A DNA stretch of 64,000 bases from Carex sylvatica (Eukaryota > Streptophyta > Magnoliopsida > Poales > Cyperaceae): contig CAXKVR010000045.1 of assembly GCA_964058845.1 (NCBI GenBank), forward strand, positions 186,001 to 250,000, in the 5' to 3' direction. The first letter of the stretch is position 1. Every line of letters begins with the position of its first letter. The translations under genes were made by a program, and so were the position numbers. Below the pieces are notes generated by a model. The model did no database searches, was not told the origin of the DNA, and saw only the letters and a list, made by a program, of their open reading frames with translations. Positions 8,446-20,308 of the stretch are shown here, piece by piece.

Positions 8446-11400
8446 TTTATTCTAATTTGAAGATGGTATTAATATAGAGATATCACTTTGTACCTACAAC
8501 ATCCAACTGTGCCTTCATAAATATAAGATCAAATTTAACAAACCAATTAATCATGACATTAGTGGATAGGAACCCTAAGAAACCCTAATTTCTCTTACTT
8601 GTTTAAAACCAAATTTCACTTTAAGACTTTAGTTTAATTCAGTTCAATCACTACCAAACAAACCTCTTAAACAAACAAAACACTTTTTACTTCACTTTTA
8701 CTAAATTAAATCGTTAGGTTATAATTGATATTTCGACTTGTCCCTGTGGAGACGATCCCTAAGTACTACTTGACTAGGTTGTACACTTGCAACTAAATTG
8801 AGTATAAACTAGGATTTATTACTTGCATAAGAGATATAGGAATCTCACATCACAGGCCGATTTTACAGATGGTGCGCATGATCCTGACACATTTAGTCCT
8901 CTTCTATGGACCTATCATGTTAAGCACCGCGTCTCATTGGCATCTCTTGAGGTACGTGATTTACTTAATGTAGATAGTACTAAAAAAATGACACGATTTG
9001 AGTCTCACAAATTGATAATAAATACAGGATGATGTTATGCTTACGGCGAGGCACCACAGGTCTGAGATTCCGTTCGTTCCCCATGAAGAAATATAGCGAT
9101 GCCTCTTGAAGCTTGGGTTGTATCAGCTTGCCACTATACCGCAGAGTAAGATCGATCAGTCTCTGATGCATGGTCTAGCGGAGAGATGGCGACCTGAGAC
9201 CCATACATTTCATCTCCCGGTCGGGGAGATGACAGTCACCCTTGGTGATGTGAGCGCATTATGGGGTTTACCCATTGATGGCGAGCCCATAGGTGGCATC
9301 TCAGACCATCCAAACCTGCAGAGGATGATACCGGAGTTGTTAGGGTGTGATCCAAAGAATCTGCAGAAGAAATTGAAGAAGAAGAAGAAGAAGGGGGAGG
9401 AGGAGGAGTAGTAGTTCCGGTATTCTAGATATTGTATTTCTCTAAAGGCACTCCGGTCTCACTTCTTTCAGAATCAGATATTCCCTGAGACTGCTGACAT
9501 TGAGGCGGTCAGGAGGTACCATTACACTCTTTAAAGTAACTTAGTAGTTCATCAACAATCTCAATTATTTATATTGATTATTTTATATTGCAGGTATACT
9601 AGGGCGTATGTGCTGGATTTGTGTGGTGCTGTCATGTTCGAGGATTCCAGCGGTGATGCAGTCCCGATTATGTATCTCTCCCTACTAAGGAACATGGAGA
9701 AAGAATCGAGATGGAACTGGGGTGGAGCTATCCTCGCCCACTTATACAGAGGCCTATGTCATGCTTGTCTGGTAAGTCTGTATTAATATATGTTGTAATT
9801 GAAAGTTGGATAAGAAGCACTGAGTTTTTATTTTAAGTTAAATTTTCAGGTGAGGAATAAACATATTTTTGGACCGCTTCTTCTGCTACAGCATTGGTTG
9901 TGGTCACATCTGCCTGTAAATCGGCCAGTTATACCATTGCCACATCCCCGATGGGGAGTTCCTAACCCAAACAGATGCCCCGCGTACGGTGCCATATGGG
10001 GCAGTCATCAGAGTTATGAAGAGATGGGTAGGGGGGTTTCTTATGTTCGGGGTCAGCTCCAGATGCTCCGAGATACGAATGTCGATTGGTTTTTGTATCG
10101 TACATGGTATCAGCGTAGATGGCTGAGCCCGCTGACATTGGAGCAGACACGACTATGGTATTATCGGGGACCAGTCGTTTGTTTCTGGATAGTGGAGTAT
10201 CACTATCCCGATCGAGTGTCTCGACAGTTTGGCTTGGATGCTTTCATTCCGGATAACCCGCTGATGGGTAAGGATGATACCGACAAGTTCCACAAGTAAG
10301 TACTATCTACTTAATTTCATTATCACTTTAATAATGCCACCGTTTCTCTCCTTTCTAATTAATTGTACTTGCAGTACGATGCACACTAAGCCCAAAGTCG
10401 ACTGGAGACAGCATTTTAGCTTGGAGTACGGCTTGGCTCGACATCCGGATCAGCAGTTATGGAGTCCGCCATCGGGAGCGTCAGTGGGTGCTGGTCCCGG
10501 GGATTTGAGATATGTCTTCTGGTACCAGAGATAGAGCATGCTGTCAGTCTACCTTACGGGCCATTATAGCGACAACCTTCGATGTAGACTGATGGATTCA
10601 TCTGACAATTACATGCCTTGGGGTCCGATCAATGCTCGCGTCGTAAATACAACTGAAACATACTTTAATTAAAAATTGCAAATTTTAATTACTTACTATT
10701 GTCATAATCATGTTGTGTGCAGCTGTTGACAGCTATGAGAGGAGTTGGACACAGCCTGGTGTGCATGGCGAGGGATGCTTGGCGATATATAGGATGCCAA
10801 ATGCTCGAGCACACTGCACCAATCGTGGAGACAGGCGGTTTTGAAGGCCGTCTCGTTGGCATGCTGTGCGATTCTGGGGAGAACATCAATTGGCGGGATA
10901 TACAGAAGACACCGCGAAATCCAGATTATCAACCAGAGGCTATCTATGCTCATGATATGCCACCACCTCCTGTAGATAATTGCAAGTTAATATTAAAAGT
11001 AGGACACACGCAATGGTTTTATTTTCACCGAATTATTTGTTGTAACTCACTTAACTTTTAATTATGTAGAGGATGACTCGGGTTGGGCGTTCCACCACTG
11101 GGTGTTGAATACGCAAGGATGGGACGCTTACAGAAATAAATACGGAGTTCCGGTAGAGCTTGGCCCGGTCAGTTACTGTTTTATATTATTTATTGCAGAG
11201 TCATTTGTATGTAGCAAAACTGACATTATTTCAATTTAGGATGGAGCACCTCGTTAGAATGCCGAGCCCAGTTTTAGCATGGATGAGCTGCCCCCGTTCG
11301 ATACAGATGCTGAGGACATTGGCTCCCACAGACCACGATATGGAGTGGAGATGGAGCACGACTACGAGGCTGGAGGGAGTGCATCTCAGACTACATATGG

Positions 11401-11690
11401 CTTTGTCTCTGCATTATTTGGTACACCGCCTCTGCCACATATGCTGCAAGCTGGGAGAAAGATCCATGGGAGCTGCGTACAGGCCCGGCACCCGCAGAGT
11501 CAGCTGGTCCATTTGATCCATGGACAGCCGGTACAGGTACGCATCACATGTATACGGGAGAGGAGGATGAGGATATGGAGGATGAGGATTTAGGAGATGC
11601 GAGTCCGTAGAGGCGCGTGCAGCCGCACAGGGATGGCAAAGGCATAACGGCTCGTAGGTTGTCTCCCTCCGAAAGAAAACGACGAGGATG

Positions 11691-12022
11691 ATTGCAGAGT
11701 TTTTTTATTGTGATATAGTTCTGACTATAGTATTTTGAGTTTGGGACTGTTGTGTTATATGTCTGGGATTATTTTATTTTATATTTCATGTTGGCTTTTA
11801 TCTTTTTTTTACTTTACATTTCGTCGTTTTTATCTGCGTGCGTATCTTTTTATACTTTACATTTCGTCATTTCTACTCATTAGTTACTACGTAATCATAA
11901 CAAATTAAAATATTACATATCATATTAAAAGCACAACATTACAATTAAAGTTCAACAACACAATTAAAGTTCATAACTTAGTTCAAATCAAACAAATAAG
12001 TTCACACAAGCAAAATAGCAGG
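11691..12022. other. Spacer between the two convergent MULE genes
   Basis: AT-rich sequence without coding potential. TTTACATTTCGTCGTTTTTA and a near copy (TACATTTCGTCATTTCTA) at about 11813-11872 form a short direct repeat. It should contain both 3' ends. Confidence 0.6.
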
Positions 12023-14796
12023 TTTACTTGCCCCTTCCACCACGTCTCAAAAAACCAATGATGCGACTAGTTCTACTGGTACCAACTGCAGGTGCGACAT
12101 TACTTGTAGAGGCTTGGCAACTAGATGATTGGCTTAGAGGAGGGGGATGTTGTGTTCTACCAGTTGCTTCAGCAACAACTCTAGCATTTTCTCTTTCGTT
12201 GTGCTCGTTTATGGCATCTAAACATAAGAACACAATTCAGTTAGTAATATAATAAGATCATAAATAAATTTTGTACAATGCTACATACCTGCCATGCGCC
12301 TGTCAGAAACAGAACGGCGAGCCCGATTTCCCGACGGTCGCCTACCACCCATCTCGTCCATGGTCATTATAACACGCTTGTGTCTCCTCCTCCCCTTTCT
12401 TATCCATCCTTCTGAAAGAAGTATTCTATCACCGACATATGCAGGTCACTCATGCTTGGATTTTGCACTTCGAATTCAGTACCATCATTACCCATCGGGA
12501 TCACGGTCATAGTTGCACCTTTGTCCCTGTGTTGTCTTAGTTTCTCCTCCACCCTTGTTGAAAATGACTAATTCATCCTTATTAATTCTACGGCCTTAGC
12601 ACGTCGTTCCTGAAACCATGAATTTAACTTGTAGAATGTATCATCTACAACTGCAGCCACAGAAAACATTCGACTCTGCTTGAAGACTGCATTCAGCGAC
12701 TCCGATCTGTTGGTGGTCATAATTCCCCAACGCCAACCTTCATCACGGGATTGATATATTTTCTCGTATGCTGGATCTTCGTTTACATATCTGGGATTAT
12801 TTTTGCCCACCTTCATTAAGTAGAGATTTGCCTTTGGCATGTACTAAAAAAAATAAGGAAATAAAATAATATAAGTAAATAATTGTACTAAAAAAACAGT
12901 CTTCAAAAAATACAATAATATATGTAAACAATTGAAATATATATACCTTTGTAAAATTTCTAGTCATCTCTACCACCCTTCTCGGCTTTTTCTTTCTGCA
13001 ATTTTGTCTAAATATTTCTAGAACCCACTTGTCATTTCCGGTTGCCTTGAAAAGGTTCTCCGCAACGTGTTACATACACAACCTGTGCACACACTGCCCA
13101 GTACGCGTTGAGGAACCGTAATCTTCACGATCAAAAACATATTTTATTCCTTTGTGCTGGTCTAATATCACACAGAAAAATTTTCCTTCTCCAATCACCC
13201 GTCTTCTTAAAAACTGCATAAAGAATCCCCAGTTCTCACCATACTCTTTCTGAACAATTGCAAAGGCCAAAGGCAACAACTGGTTCTCAGCATCATATGC
13301 ACATGCTATCAGTAGCCTCCCCTCATAACGGCCGGACATGAAGCATGCATCAATGCTGATAACAGGTCTGATGTATGGCACAGCTTGGATACAAGCCCCA
13401 AAAGCCCATGCTATACCCTTGAATTGTTGAGCTCCCTCTATTAGTACTCCATCCTTATCAAAAAAAGGGCCATGCCACCGTTCATATACGGTCTCGACGT
13501 TTGTACTTGCCATGGCCTGGAGCAATGGTGTCAGATAGCTGTATGAATCCTTCCAACTACCGAATATTCTGCAAACCGCAAGTTCACGACCTCTCCATAG
13601 CCTGTTGTATTTTGGGGTTACATATTTGTATTTGTGTCTAACGGTTCTAGACACCGCCTTGATGCTCATTGATGGATCCAAATTAATGTCCTCCTCAATT
13701 GCATCGGCAATTAGTGATGCCGTCAGCTGTGCATGGTCTGTCCCTATGGATGCAGACTTGCATGTGTGAGGTGGTTCACACTTCCTAATCATCCATGCTT
13801 CCCCTGAACCCGCAGGGGTTGCATAAAGGCGGAACTCACACCGCGGGTGAGTTTTACATAGCACAACTAACCGTGTTTGCTCCCTTTTGTGTATTTTATA
13901 TTCCTAGTTGCCGTGAACACGGGTCTCATTGATTTTCTTTACAAGTTCGTCTATGTTTGTATAAAGTTGCCCTGCGATAAGTTCCTGATTGTATTTAACA
14001 CGAGGACCAAAGAAACTAATGTATGCCTCTTCGAAAGCTGTAGTATCATTGAATGTGGCGATCGGATGCTTATTTTCTCGACCTCTAATCGGGAATTTTT
14101 CTGCCCTAGATAAACCTGGTACATTTGCATCACCATCTGATAAGTCATCAGATTCCCAAACCCCTTGGTATTCATCCCCCGTTTCCATTTCCCTTTCTGG
14201 TATGTCATCAATAGCATCAACATCAATATCAATATCAGTTCGATTAACGGGTACCGGTCCTGACTCTGGCATAGTTGGAAATCTAGGGATTATGGGTGTC
14301 TATCTGGGTGGTGGTGGTAACTCTTCAATATTTTCATGGGAGTTGTGGTACCCCTGGTTGTTATAAGAGGAGTGCTGGTGGTACCCCTGGTTGTCATAAG
14401 GGGAGTGCTGGTGGTACCCCTGGTTGTCATAAGGGAAGTGCTAGTGGTACTTGAAGGTCCAGCCCTAGCCCGGGGAACCCTCTTCGAATATATGTCCATT
14501 ACTTGGACCCCACTGGCCGCAATTTGAGTGTACACAACTCTCCACAAATTCACATCTATTATTGGAAACCTCACAAAGTAAGGTCTACCCCCCACCCCAC
14601 GTGAGTTGTCAATCCGTGTAGCCAATTCTATTTCATACCTGTTGGGGTTTACAGCAGTCTTTTCGTATATTAGCTCTTTAAGTGCCTGAAATGTAGTATT
14701 TTCATTAATCTCGAAGCCAAATGCAGCATCTTTTGTGTACTGCACGCCATCTTCACCCTTTTGTACCTTGCCGCCCACATACAATGCAACTAACAT
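12023..14796 (-). pseudogene. mudrA-like MULE transposase, decayed
   Basis: Reverse-strand gene starting near the right TIR. ATG at 14796, preceded by an AATGTAG acceptor and a leader exon at about 15253-15370. The N-terminal MuDR-type region (FQALKELIYEKTAVNPNRYE) is followed by a 33-bp repeat, a frameshift near 14290, an acidic linker, then a stop at about 13904-13906. The catalytic core (about 13070-13864) has the first Asp in VISIDACFMSGRYEGRLLIA and the second in ILDQHKGI. A TAA follows at 13070-13072, then an intron (12842-12945) and the block GWRWGIMTTNRSESLNAVFK. A further TAG occurs near 12565. The expected SWIM-type CxC...CxH zinc finger is not visible between 12300 and 12560, although a basic C-terminal region and a last exon (12023-12220) remain. 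Nonfunctional. Confidence 0.88.
14345..14443 (-). repeat. 33-bp (11-codon) tandem repeat in the transposase gene
   Basis: Three copies of a 33-bp unit encoding TTSTPLMTTRG-like repeats on the reverse strand, between the N-terminal domain and the frameshift. The unit length is identical to that of the repeat in the PMD gene of the same element, but the sequence is unrelated. Confidence 0.85.
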
Positions 14797-15375
14797 CTTT
14801 TTCTTAACAAACTACATTTAAAAAATAATTTTATAAGTATTACAGTAATTGTACATCAATAATAGATAAAGATATCTGAGATTCGATTCAATCAATTTTT
14901 GAGTTTCATTTTAAAAAAAAATTGAATCAATTGAAAAAAAAACATAAATATAGAACTCTCAATTATAATCAATATATATAATTTAGATTGTTGAAAATCA
15001 ATAATTAATTAATAAAATTATTTCTGACTAAATGAAATTAAAAAAAATTAAGAAATGAAAAACAATTAGTTGGTTTTCATTAAGAAATATGGTATTATAA
15101 CGGGTACAGTAATCTAATTAGAAAAAAAAAAAAAAAACATGTTGCTACAGTAATTACATAGTAACAGTAATTGTTACTGTAATTGCGACATTACAGTAGT
15201 TACAGATAATAGAACAATAATGACTATAATTAAAAGAAACTAAAAAAATACCTTTTGCTACAGTAAAATCGCCTAAAAAATTGCCTCTCTCAAACAGTAA
15301 AATTGCTCTCAAACAAGCTCTGACTTCGTTTACAGATAATGGAGGTAGGAGAGAGAAAAAAAATATTTAAAATAC
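14797..15375 (-). promoter_or_regulatory. Transposase leader, 5' intron and promoter side
   Basis: No ORF. Reverse-strand leader exon (about 15370-15253) with donor GTATTT near 15251, then an AT-rich intron to the acceptor just before the ATG at 14796. A CAGTAATTAC/TGTTACTGTAATT-type repeat (15140-15200) lies in the intron. Confidence 0.5.
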
Positions 15376-15593
15376 ATCCATAGTGGACCGTCCGGCTGTG
15401 GGGCGGTTTGGTCATGCATGGACCGCCCACCTAGGAGGCGGTTTCCTCTCCCCATGACCCGCCCCGAGGTCTGGCAGTTCACTTGCATTTTGGGCCGCCC
15501 CAGGCCCAGGCAGTTGGATCATTTAAAAAAAAAATGATTCAAGGTTATTTTTAAAATTTTGTTTTGTTTTTGGGGTATTAATAAAAATGGCCG
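15376..15593 (-). repeat. MULE right terminal inverted repeat
   Basis: 218 bp, inverted copy of 5450-5669. Followed immediately by the target duplication GATTTGGAT at 15594-15602. Confidence 0.93.
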
Positions 15594-15602
15594 GATTTGG
15601 AT

Positions 15603-16395
15603 ATAACAGATGTAAAGAAATTCTATTGCAAATATTTTCAGAGAAAATGATACAAATGCCTAACCCTGTATTTTACATATATAATTCTTATCTAAGTTTC
15701 TTTATCAACCTACAACAGTCGTCGAATTTTTCATTAATATTCTAAATTTTAATAACCAAAACAAGAAATAATACGAGAAAAAAAGTTAAAATTTGTTTTC
15801 CTTCATTAATTATTCATGTTTTTTAAATATGAAGATGTTAAATATATTAATTTTTCTTTTATATTGTATTTCATTCACTTTTATTTTTCACCTCCCATCC
15901 CTTCCTCTATTCTCCATCCAAATAAGGTATAAGAATATTGTTAAATTGATCTTCTTTCATAGTATGAAATTTTATAGAATTGACCTTATTCTTATTTGAT
16001 CTCTTTAGTAAAAAAAAAAAAAAACTGACTCCGCCCATGATCATGTACAATTCATAGGATTAATTATTTGAAGCTCTAATGCAACGGTGCTACATTATAA
16101 TACTAGACAAAGACAGTATATTACTGGGATTTTGGACTTCCATTTTTTATGGCGATTCAGATTTGTGTTGAATATATTGAGAAAATCTTTTTTGGGCTTG
16201 TGGGCTGACACTTCTGGATAATCTCCAATTGTACTAAAGGAGTTGCGATGTGTCTGATAGAATTGATTGTAGGTTTTAAATTGAGAAATATAGGTGGCCG
16301 TGGCCCCTGACTTAAAAGCCATCAAAAAATCATAATATTATAATAATACATGAAAACAAATATCTGATCAGAAACAAGCACCTTTTTTTTTCTGT
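15603..16395. other. AT-rich intergenic DNA
   Basis: No gene or repeat recognised. Low-complexity A tract at about 16008-16023. Confidence 0.6.
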
Positions 16396-16490
16396 CATTT
16401 CCTGGAATTTTTTTCATAAATTATAATTAATAAATCAAAAATTACGAAATCAATATGATTGTTTTTTTTTTTTTTTTTTTAATCATAAGT

Positions 16491-17578
16491 ACCGAATGGT
16501 CCATTCGGTCTCTAGAATGACATTTTTTCAGACCGAATGCACCATTCGGTCTCACCATATATATATATTTTTTTTACTTTTATCACAATTTTCACAATCT
16601 TCTCGTGTGACCGTTTGTGTAATTATTTTTTTTCTTCCGAATATCTACACAATATGATGTATCTTTATTTGTTTGTTCCAATAGCTTTTTTAAAATAATT
16701 TTAAAGTAAAGATAAAATAAATTTTTTAATTTTTCTGAAAAAATAATTATTACTAGTTTGACTCAACAAGTATTATTATTAACTAGAGAAATTTAATTGG
16801 AGACCAAATTGGGAATTCGGTCTCCATGTTTTTTTTTTAATATAAATATCCATCTTCTTCCTTCCTCCAATATCCAACAGACGATTGATTTCTTCTTCTC
16901 CACCATTTTCATCATATTCAGCTAAAAATCAAGCTCCATCAAAATATCATATTTTTACAGATCGGCCTCTGCATTGTGTTGGTAGCTTTCATCTAAAGAC
17001 TATAGTAAGTTTTTTTTTCAATTACGATCATGTTTAAGGTTGTAAAATTAAAAATGATATGGACGATTGATTGTGAATATTTTTTTCAGATAATGTCTCA
17101 AGTAATAATAAATGTTTATCATAGACGCGAAACTTCAGATGCACCGACCTGCACATTTTCTGTTACTAACTTAATGAGTCTTGATGAACTAAGAAAACAT
17201 ATATATGTTAGCATTCATTTGCTCCCTAGCCAGTTCGATCTGACAATCAAAGCTCGTTTGAACAAAAATGGGTAACAAACAAGCAAAAACGAAATTATTT
17301 AAAAATCACGGATAACAAACAAACAAAAACGAAATTATTTAAAACAACAAAAATAAGGTAGAGACTGAACCATCATTCGGTCTTGGATGAAAATTAATAG
17401 AGACCGAATGAACGGTTCAGTCTGGGGTAAAAATGAGTAAAAATGGATCTTTTGTGGCCGTCCAGCGAAAAAACTGAAAAAAAAAAAAGAAAAGAAAAAC
17501 TAAAAAAAAAAACAGTGAGACCGAATGGTCCATTCGATCTGAGAAAAGTCATTCTGGAGATCGAACGAGCCATTCAGT
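16491..17578. repeat. Palindromic word GACCGAATG...CATTCGGTC in MULE arms
   Basis: Copies or variants at 16491-16509, 16531-16551, about 16800-16825, about 17362-17385, about 17399-17422, 17519-17540 and about 17556-17580. The clearest have 9-bp arms around a 3-base centre. They occur in both TIRs and also inside the element. Confidence 0.8.
17093..17275 (+). pseudogene. MULE transposase N-terminal exon fragment
   Basis: ATG at 17093, just after a TTTTTTCAG acceptor at 17081-17089. The peptide begins MSQVIINVYHRRE and contains SLDELRKHIYVSIHLLPSQF, which follows the same pattern as the N-terminal region of the transposase at 14796 (FQALKELIYEKTAVNPNRYE): a short threshold-like motif, then residues before the catalytic core. 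About 60 codons survive before a stop. The rest was lost in the deletion that made this element. Assignment rests on position inside MULE ends plus this weak similarity. Confidence 0.6.
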
Positions 17579-17670
17579 TCTTATGTTTTTTGAAAAAAAA
17601 GAAGTAATTATATTAGTTTCGTAATTTTTGATTTATTGATTATGGTTTATGAAAAAAATTTCATTTCCTG

Positions 17671-19967
17671 GGCATATCATAATATCTAAACAATCATATT
17701 TGATCGGACGTTTCTTATCTGAATAGTAGGTTCCTAAATCTTAACATCATACAATGTACTGACAATGTACTGTCAGACAAAGGAGGAACAATTTCGGAGG
17801 ATAACATTCTGGTTGAGGTTTTGAACTTTTGATCATGAAAAAGGAATCGGAAGCATGTGACAATGGATTGGGTTTGATTTCCTAGTTGGCAACTAATCTA
17901 CACTCAGTCTGTATTCGCTGCAACCTAAATACCTTCTTTTCTTATCTGTAGGAAATGTCAGAAAATTTTCATTTCTCTCCATTTATAATCAAATGGACGC
18001 TCCTGTACGCTGGGAAATTCAATAAATTATACTAGCCTTATCTAAAACTCAACACCAACATGTTATCAATTGTCCATTCTTTGTTGCTAATGGAGAGGAC
18101 ATGAAAATGAGGTGTCAGATCAACAGAATGTTAAGGTTTATCTATGAAAACAATTATGCCTCACCTAATCAATCAATCAAATCTATTTGGGGTCCACTCA
18201 TATCTCTCCCTTGACTTGGACACTATAATATTATATCGGGCAGTATGTTTTGGACACAAAATCTAAATCCGAAACCAATAACCACAAATTTAATAATTCA
18301 AAATATATTGAAAATATGTATTATAATTATACAAAAGTGTTTTAGAACGAAAATTTAATTAAAAGAAAAATTGGAAAAACAGTTTGGCCATTCAATCAAC
18401 TAAAAAGTAATATGGTAAATTTATTTTATTTTTGTTGAAAGAAATTAACATTTTGTCTAATAGCAAATGTAATTTTCTTCGTGAAATGTCACATGTTTGA
18501 AATTCGGAATGAATAATTCTTTGTAGGTATTAAACGCTCTGCCTTGATCTCCAACCTTTACTCATTTCATTTTTGTTGGATTATTTTTCCGTTTAATGTA
18601 TGCCAAGTTAATAGTATTACATCAACATCATCACTATTTTCAATTTTCAAGTCATTTTTTTCTATAGCATTTTAATTTGAACAAATTGTTTGTACAATCA
18701 GAACTAGCATTTTGATCAGTTACTTTATCCTACTTGAAAATTATGGATCATGGTCCAGTTTTGAATCCGACCCGTTAACGTCCACTAGGAAGCAATAAAT
18801 CAATTACTTTAAAGAGGTGTCACATTCACCACCTCACACAAATTAATCAATCATATAAAATTGGCTTTACCAATCCTGATTCCTTGTTACAAATAGAGCT
18901 AGCTTAACAGACTAACACAAAAGAATTAAAAGAAAAGGGCTCTTATAACGTGTCAAATGTCACCCCACAACACATCACTTATCCCTGAATCCTGCTTTTG
19001 TATAGAACTCTCGATTCTCCAATAGGTGCACTTTTCTTTTGGGGAAAATTAATTGGCGACAAATAAGCGCCCACTGTGGCCTCTTCCATAAGGAGAAAAG
19101 TGTTAATTAATTAATGTCGGTAAAATAGATGTTGTGGATAATGATGTACCTAATAGGAAATAGTTAGGTTTTAATAAAGCATTTATTTAAGTAAACATCG
19201 TTGAAGCGTCAACACGTGTATAAATATAAAACAAGGAAAATTAGTGTTGGTCAAATAATTTGTCTAAACTCTAAACTAAAGTGAATTATGTAATCAAAGG
19301 GTCAAAACTTATATGAAAGCATATTTGCTGTGAACAGCCGCCAGCGTGCTGAGTTGTGCCTCCTTAGGAATTAAACACGTTTTTTTTCCCCAAAAAAATA
19401 AAATAAAAAGGAAAGGCATTGAAAGGTGTATATATTAGAGAATATATGCTTTGCAGTTTGCATTAGCCATACTTTTACATCTCTGCTTATTTTCATTTTT
19501 TTGCAATTTTGGAAATGTATAAGTGGAAATTGGAAATTCTGTGTGTGGTGTGTTGAAAAAGAGAGAGAGAGAGAGAGAGAGAATTGTGTGCGTGGTGGGA
19601 TGCTTTTAGAAAAAAAACGACAGAGGAAGACTAAAATTAATTGACATCCACAGCCAACTATTTTAGAGAAATAAAGATGGGTAAAAAAAAATACCGGGTC
19701 AGAATTTAGTTTACCCATTTATTTATGTGGTAGGATCAGAGAGAAATAGAGGAGAAAAATTAAAATTTTAGTTTATCCATATTTATGTGGTCAGATCAGA
19801 TTTTTTTTTTAATTAGTAAGGGTGGTTAAACTTTTTTTGCTTATGTATATTAAATATGCAATTTTTTATGCAAATAATATTATTTAAATCAATAGATGAA
19901 AGACTAATTCTCATTTCCCAATCATATTAAAATTTTATAGGATGTAGTGATGTACATAATCCACAAA
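17671..19967. other. AT-rich intergenic DNA
   Basis: No gene recognised. Contains a (GA)n tract at about 19560-19582 and a ~40-bp imperfect direct repeat (TTTAGTTTA(C/T)CCAT...TTATGTGGT..GATCAGA) at about 19706-19740 and 19768-19802. Confidence 0.6.
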
Positions 19968-20308
19968 GTCATGTTTGATTGTGAAGTAAAATTAATTAGG
20001 ATTAAATTGCATGCTCCATTTTACTTTTCATATTTTACATCTTGTTTAGTATTATGTCATAGTTTAAATTAATTTATCTGAAGAAATAAAATATTGAAAA
20101 ATAAACATCTTCCTATTTTATAATTGTGACCTTTATATATAGTAAGCGTGAAATAAGTTAATTCACCCAAAGAATCAAAGAGATGAAATAACTCATTACA
20201 GATTATCTTATCTTGTACTCTATTTTATTCTCATTTTACTTTTTATTTGACAATTTAAGCGTAGAATAAATAATTTACTCTATTTCTAATTTGCAACTTA
20301 ACATGACC
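19968..20308. mobile_element. Diverged Tourist-like MITE, copy 1
   Basis: Starts GTCATGTTTGATTGTGAAGTAA and ends ...TTGCAACTTAACATGACC, matching both ends and length (about 340 bp) of the clearer MITE at 40485-40809. Target duplication not convincing. Confidence 0.6.

Larger units (their letters stand above)
7476..8793 (+). mobile_element. Athila/Tat-type LTR inserted in the PMD intron (solo LTR)
   Basis: Begins TGTCCGAAAG at 7476 and ends near 8790 with the CTTGTCCCTGTGGAGACGAT ... TACACTTGCA block typical of the 3' end of Athila/Tat LTRs. No coding region and no second LTR are present, so it is a solo LTR or fragment. It carries seven copies of the TTGCGGCCC word in its upstream half, a purine-rich stretch at about 7920-7980 and three spaced 18-mers at 8289-8445. 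Its nearest context is intron 2 of the PMD pseudogene. The 11-mer TAAATTGAGTA occurs on both sides (7461-7471 and 8794-8804). That is longer than the 4-6 bp expected for an LTR insertion, so exact ends are uncertain. Confidence 0.7.
5690..11690 (+). pseudogene. Plant mobile domain (PMD) gene, MAIN-like, decayed
   Basis: Plant mobile domain proteins include MAIN/MAIL1 and many transposon-encoded relatives. Reconstructed exons: leader about 5690-5930 (donor at 5931); 7181-7418 (ATG 7182); 8856-8951; 9028-9515; 9594-9771; 9850-10295; 10375 to about 10642; 10723 to about 10985; about 11071-11150; about 11240-11690. PMD hallmarks are ERWRPETHTFHLPVGEMTVT and LGDVSALWGLPIDGEP (about 9180-9285), RAYVLDLCG (about 9600), and a Trp-rich segment at 9860-9900. 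Breaks: TGA at 7194-7196 four codons after the ATG, TAG at 9094-9096, TAG TAG at 9409-9414 beside a Lys/Glu-coding microsatellite, and TAG at 10532-10534. The second intron holds an LTR. The tail (11290-11600) is acidic and low-complexity. Convergent with the transposase gene. Confidence 0.85.
5441..15602. mobile_element. 10.1-kb Mutator-like element (MULE) with TIRs and 9-bp TSD
   Basis: The element runs 5450-15593. The two ends are long inverted repeats (5450-5669 and 15376-15593), beginning CGGCCATTTTTATTAATACC on each strand. Directly outside them the 9 bases GATTTGGAT occur at 5441-5449 and again at 15594-15602, a perfect 9-bp target-site duplication, which is diagnostic of Mutator-superfamily insertion. 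Inside are two convergent decayed genes, a plant-mobile-domain gene (+) starting next to the left TIR and a mudrA-like transposase (-) starting next to the right TIR, plus an LTR inserted later at 7476-8793. Two genes pointing inward from the TIRs is also the layout of maize MuDR (mudrA and mudrB). Confidence 0.95.
16396..17670. mobile_element. Second MULE, deletion derivative, 1257 bp with 9-bp TSD
   Basis: Element 16405-17661, flanked by perfect duplications CATTTCCTG at 16396-16404 and 17662-17670 (10 bp if the preceding T is counted). The ends are inverted repeats starting (G/A)AATTTTTTTCATAAA and extending about 160-200 bp with indels. The arms contain the palindromic word GACCGAATG...CATTCGGTC. 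The interior keeps a pyrimidine-rich leader, one intron and the first exon of a transposase gene, so this is an internally deleted derivative of a MULE different from the one at 5450. Confidence 0.9.

Noticed and set aside
19560..19582. (GA)n run as a regulatory GAGA element
   Set aside because: Simple microsatellite without an adjacent gene.
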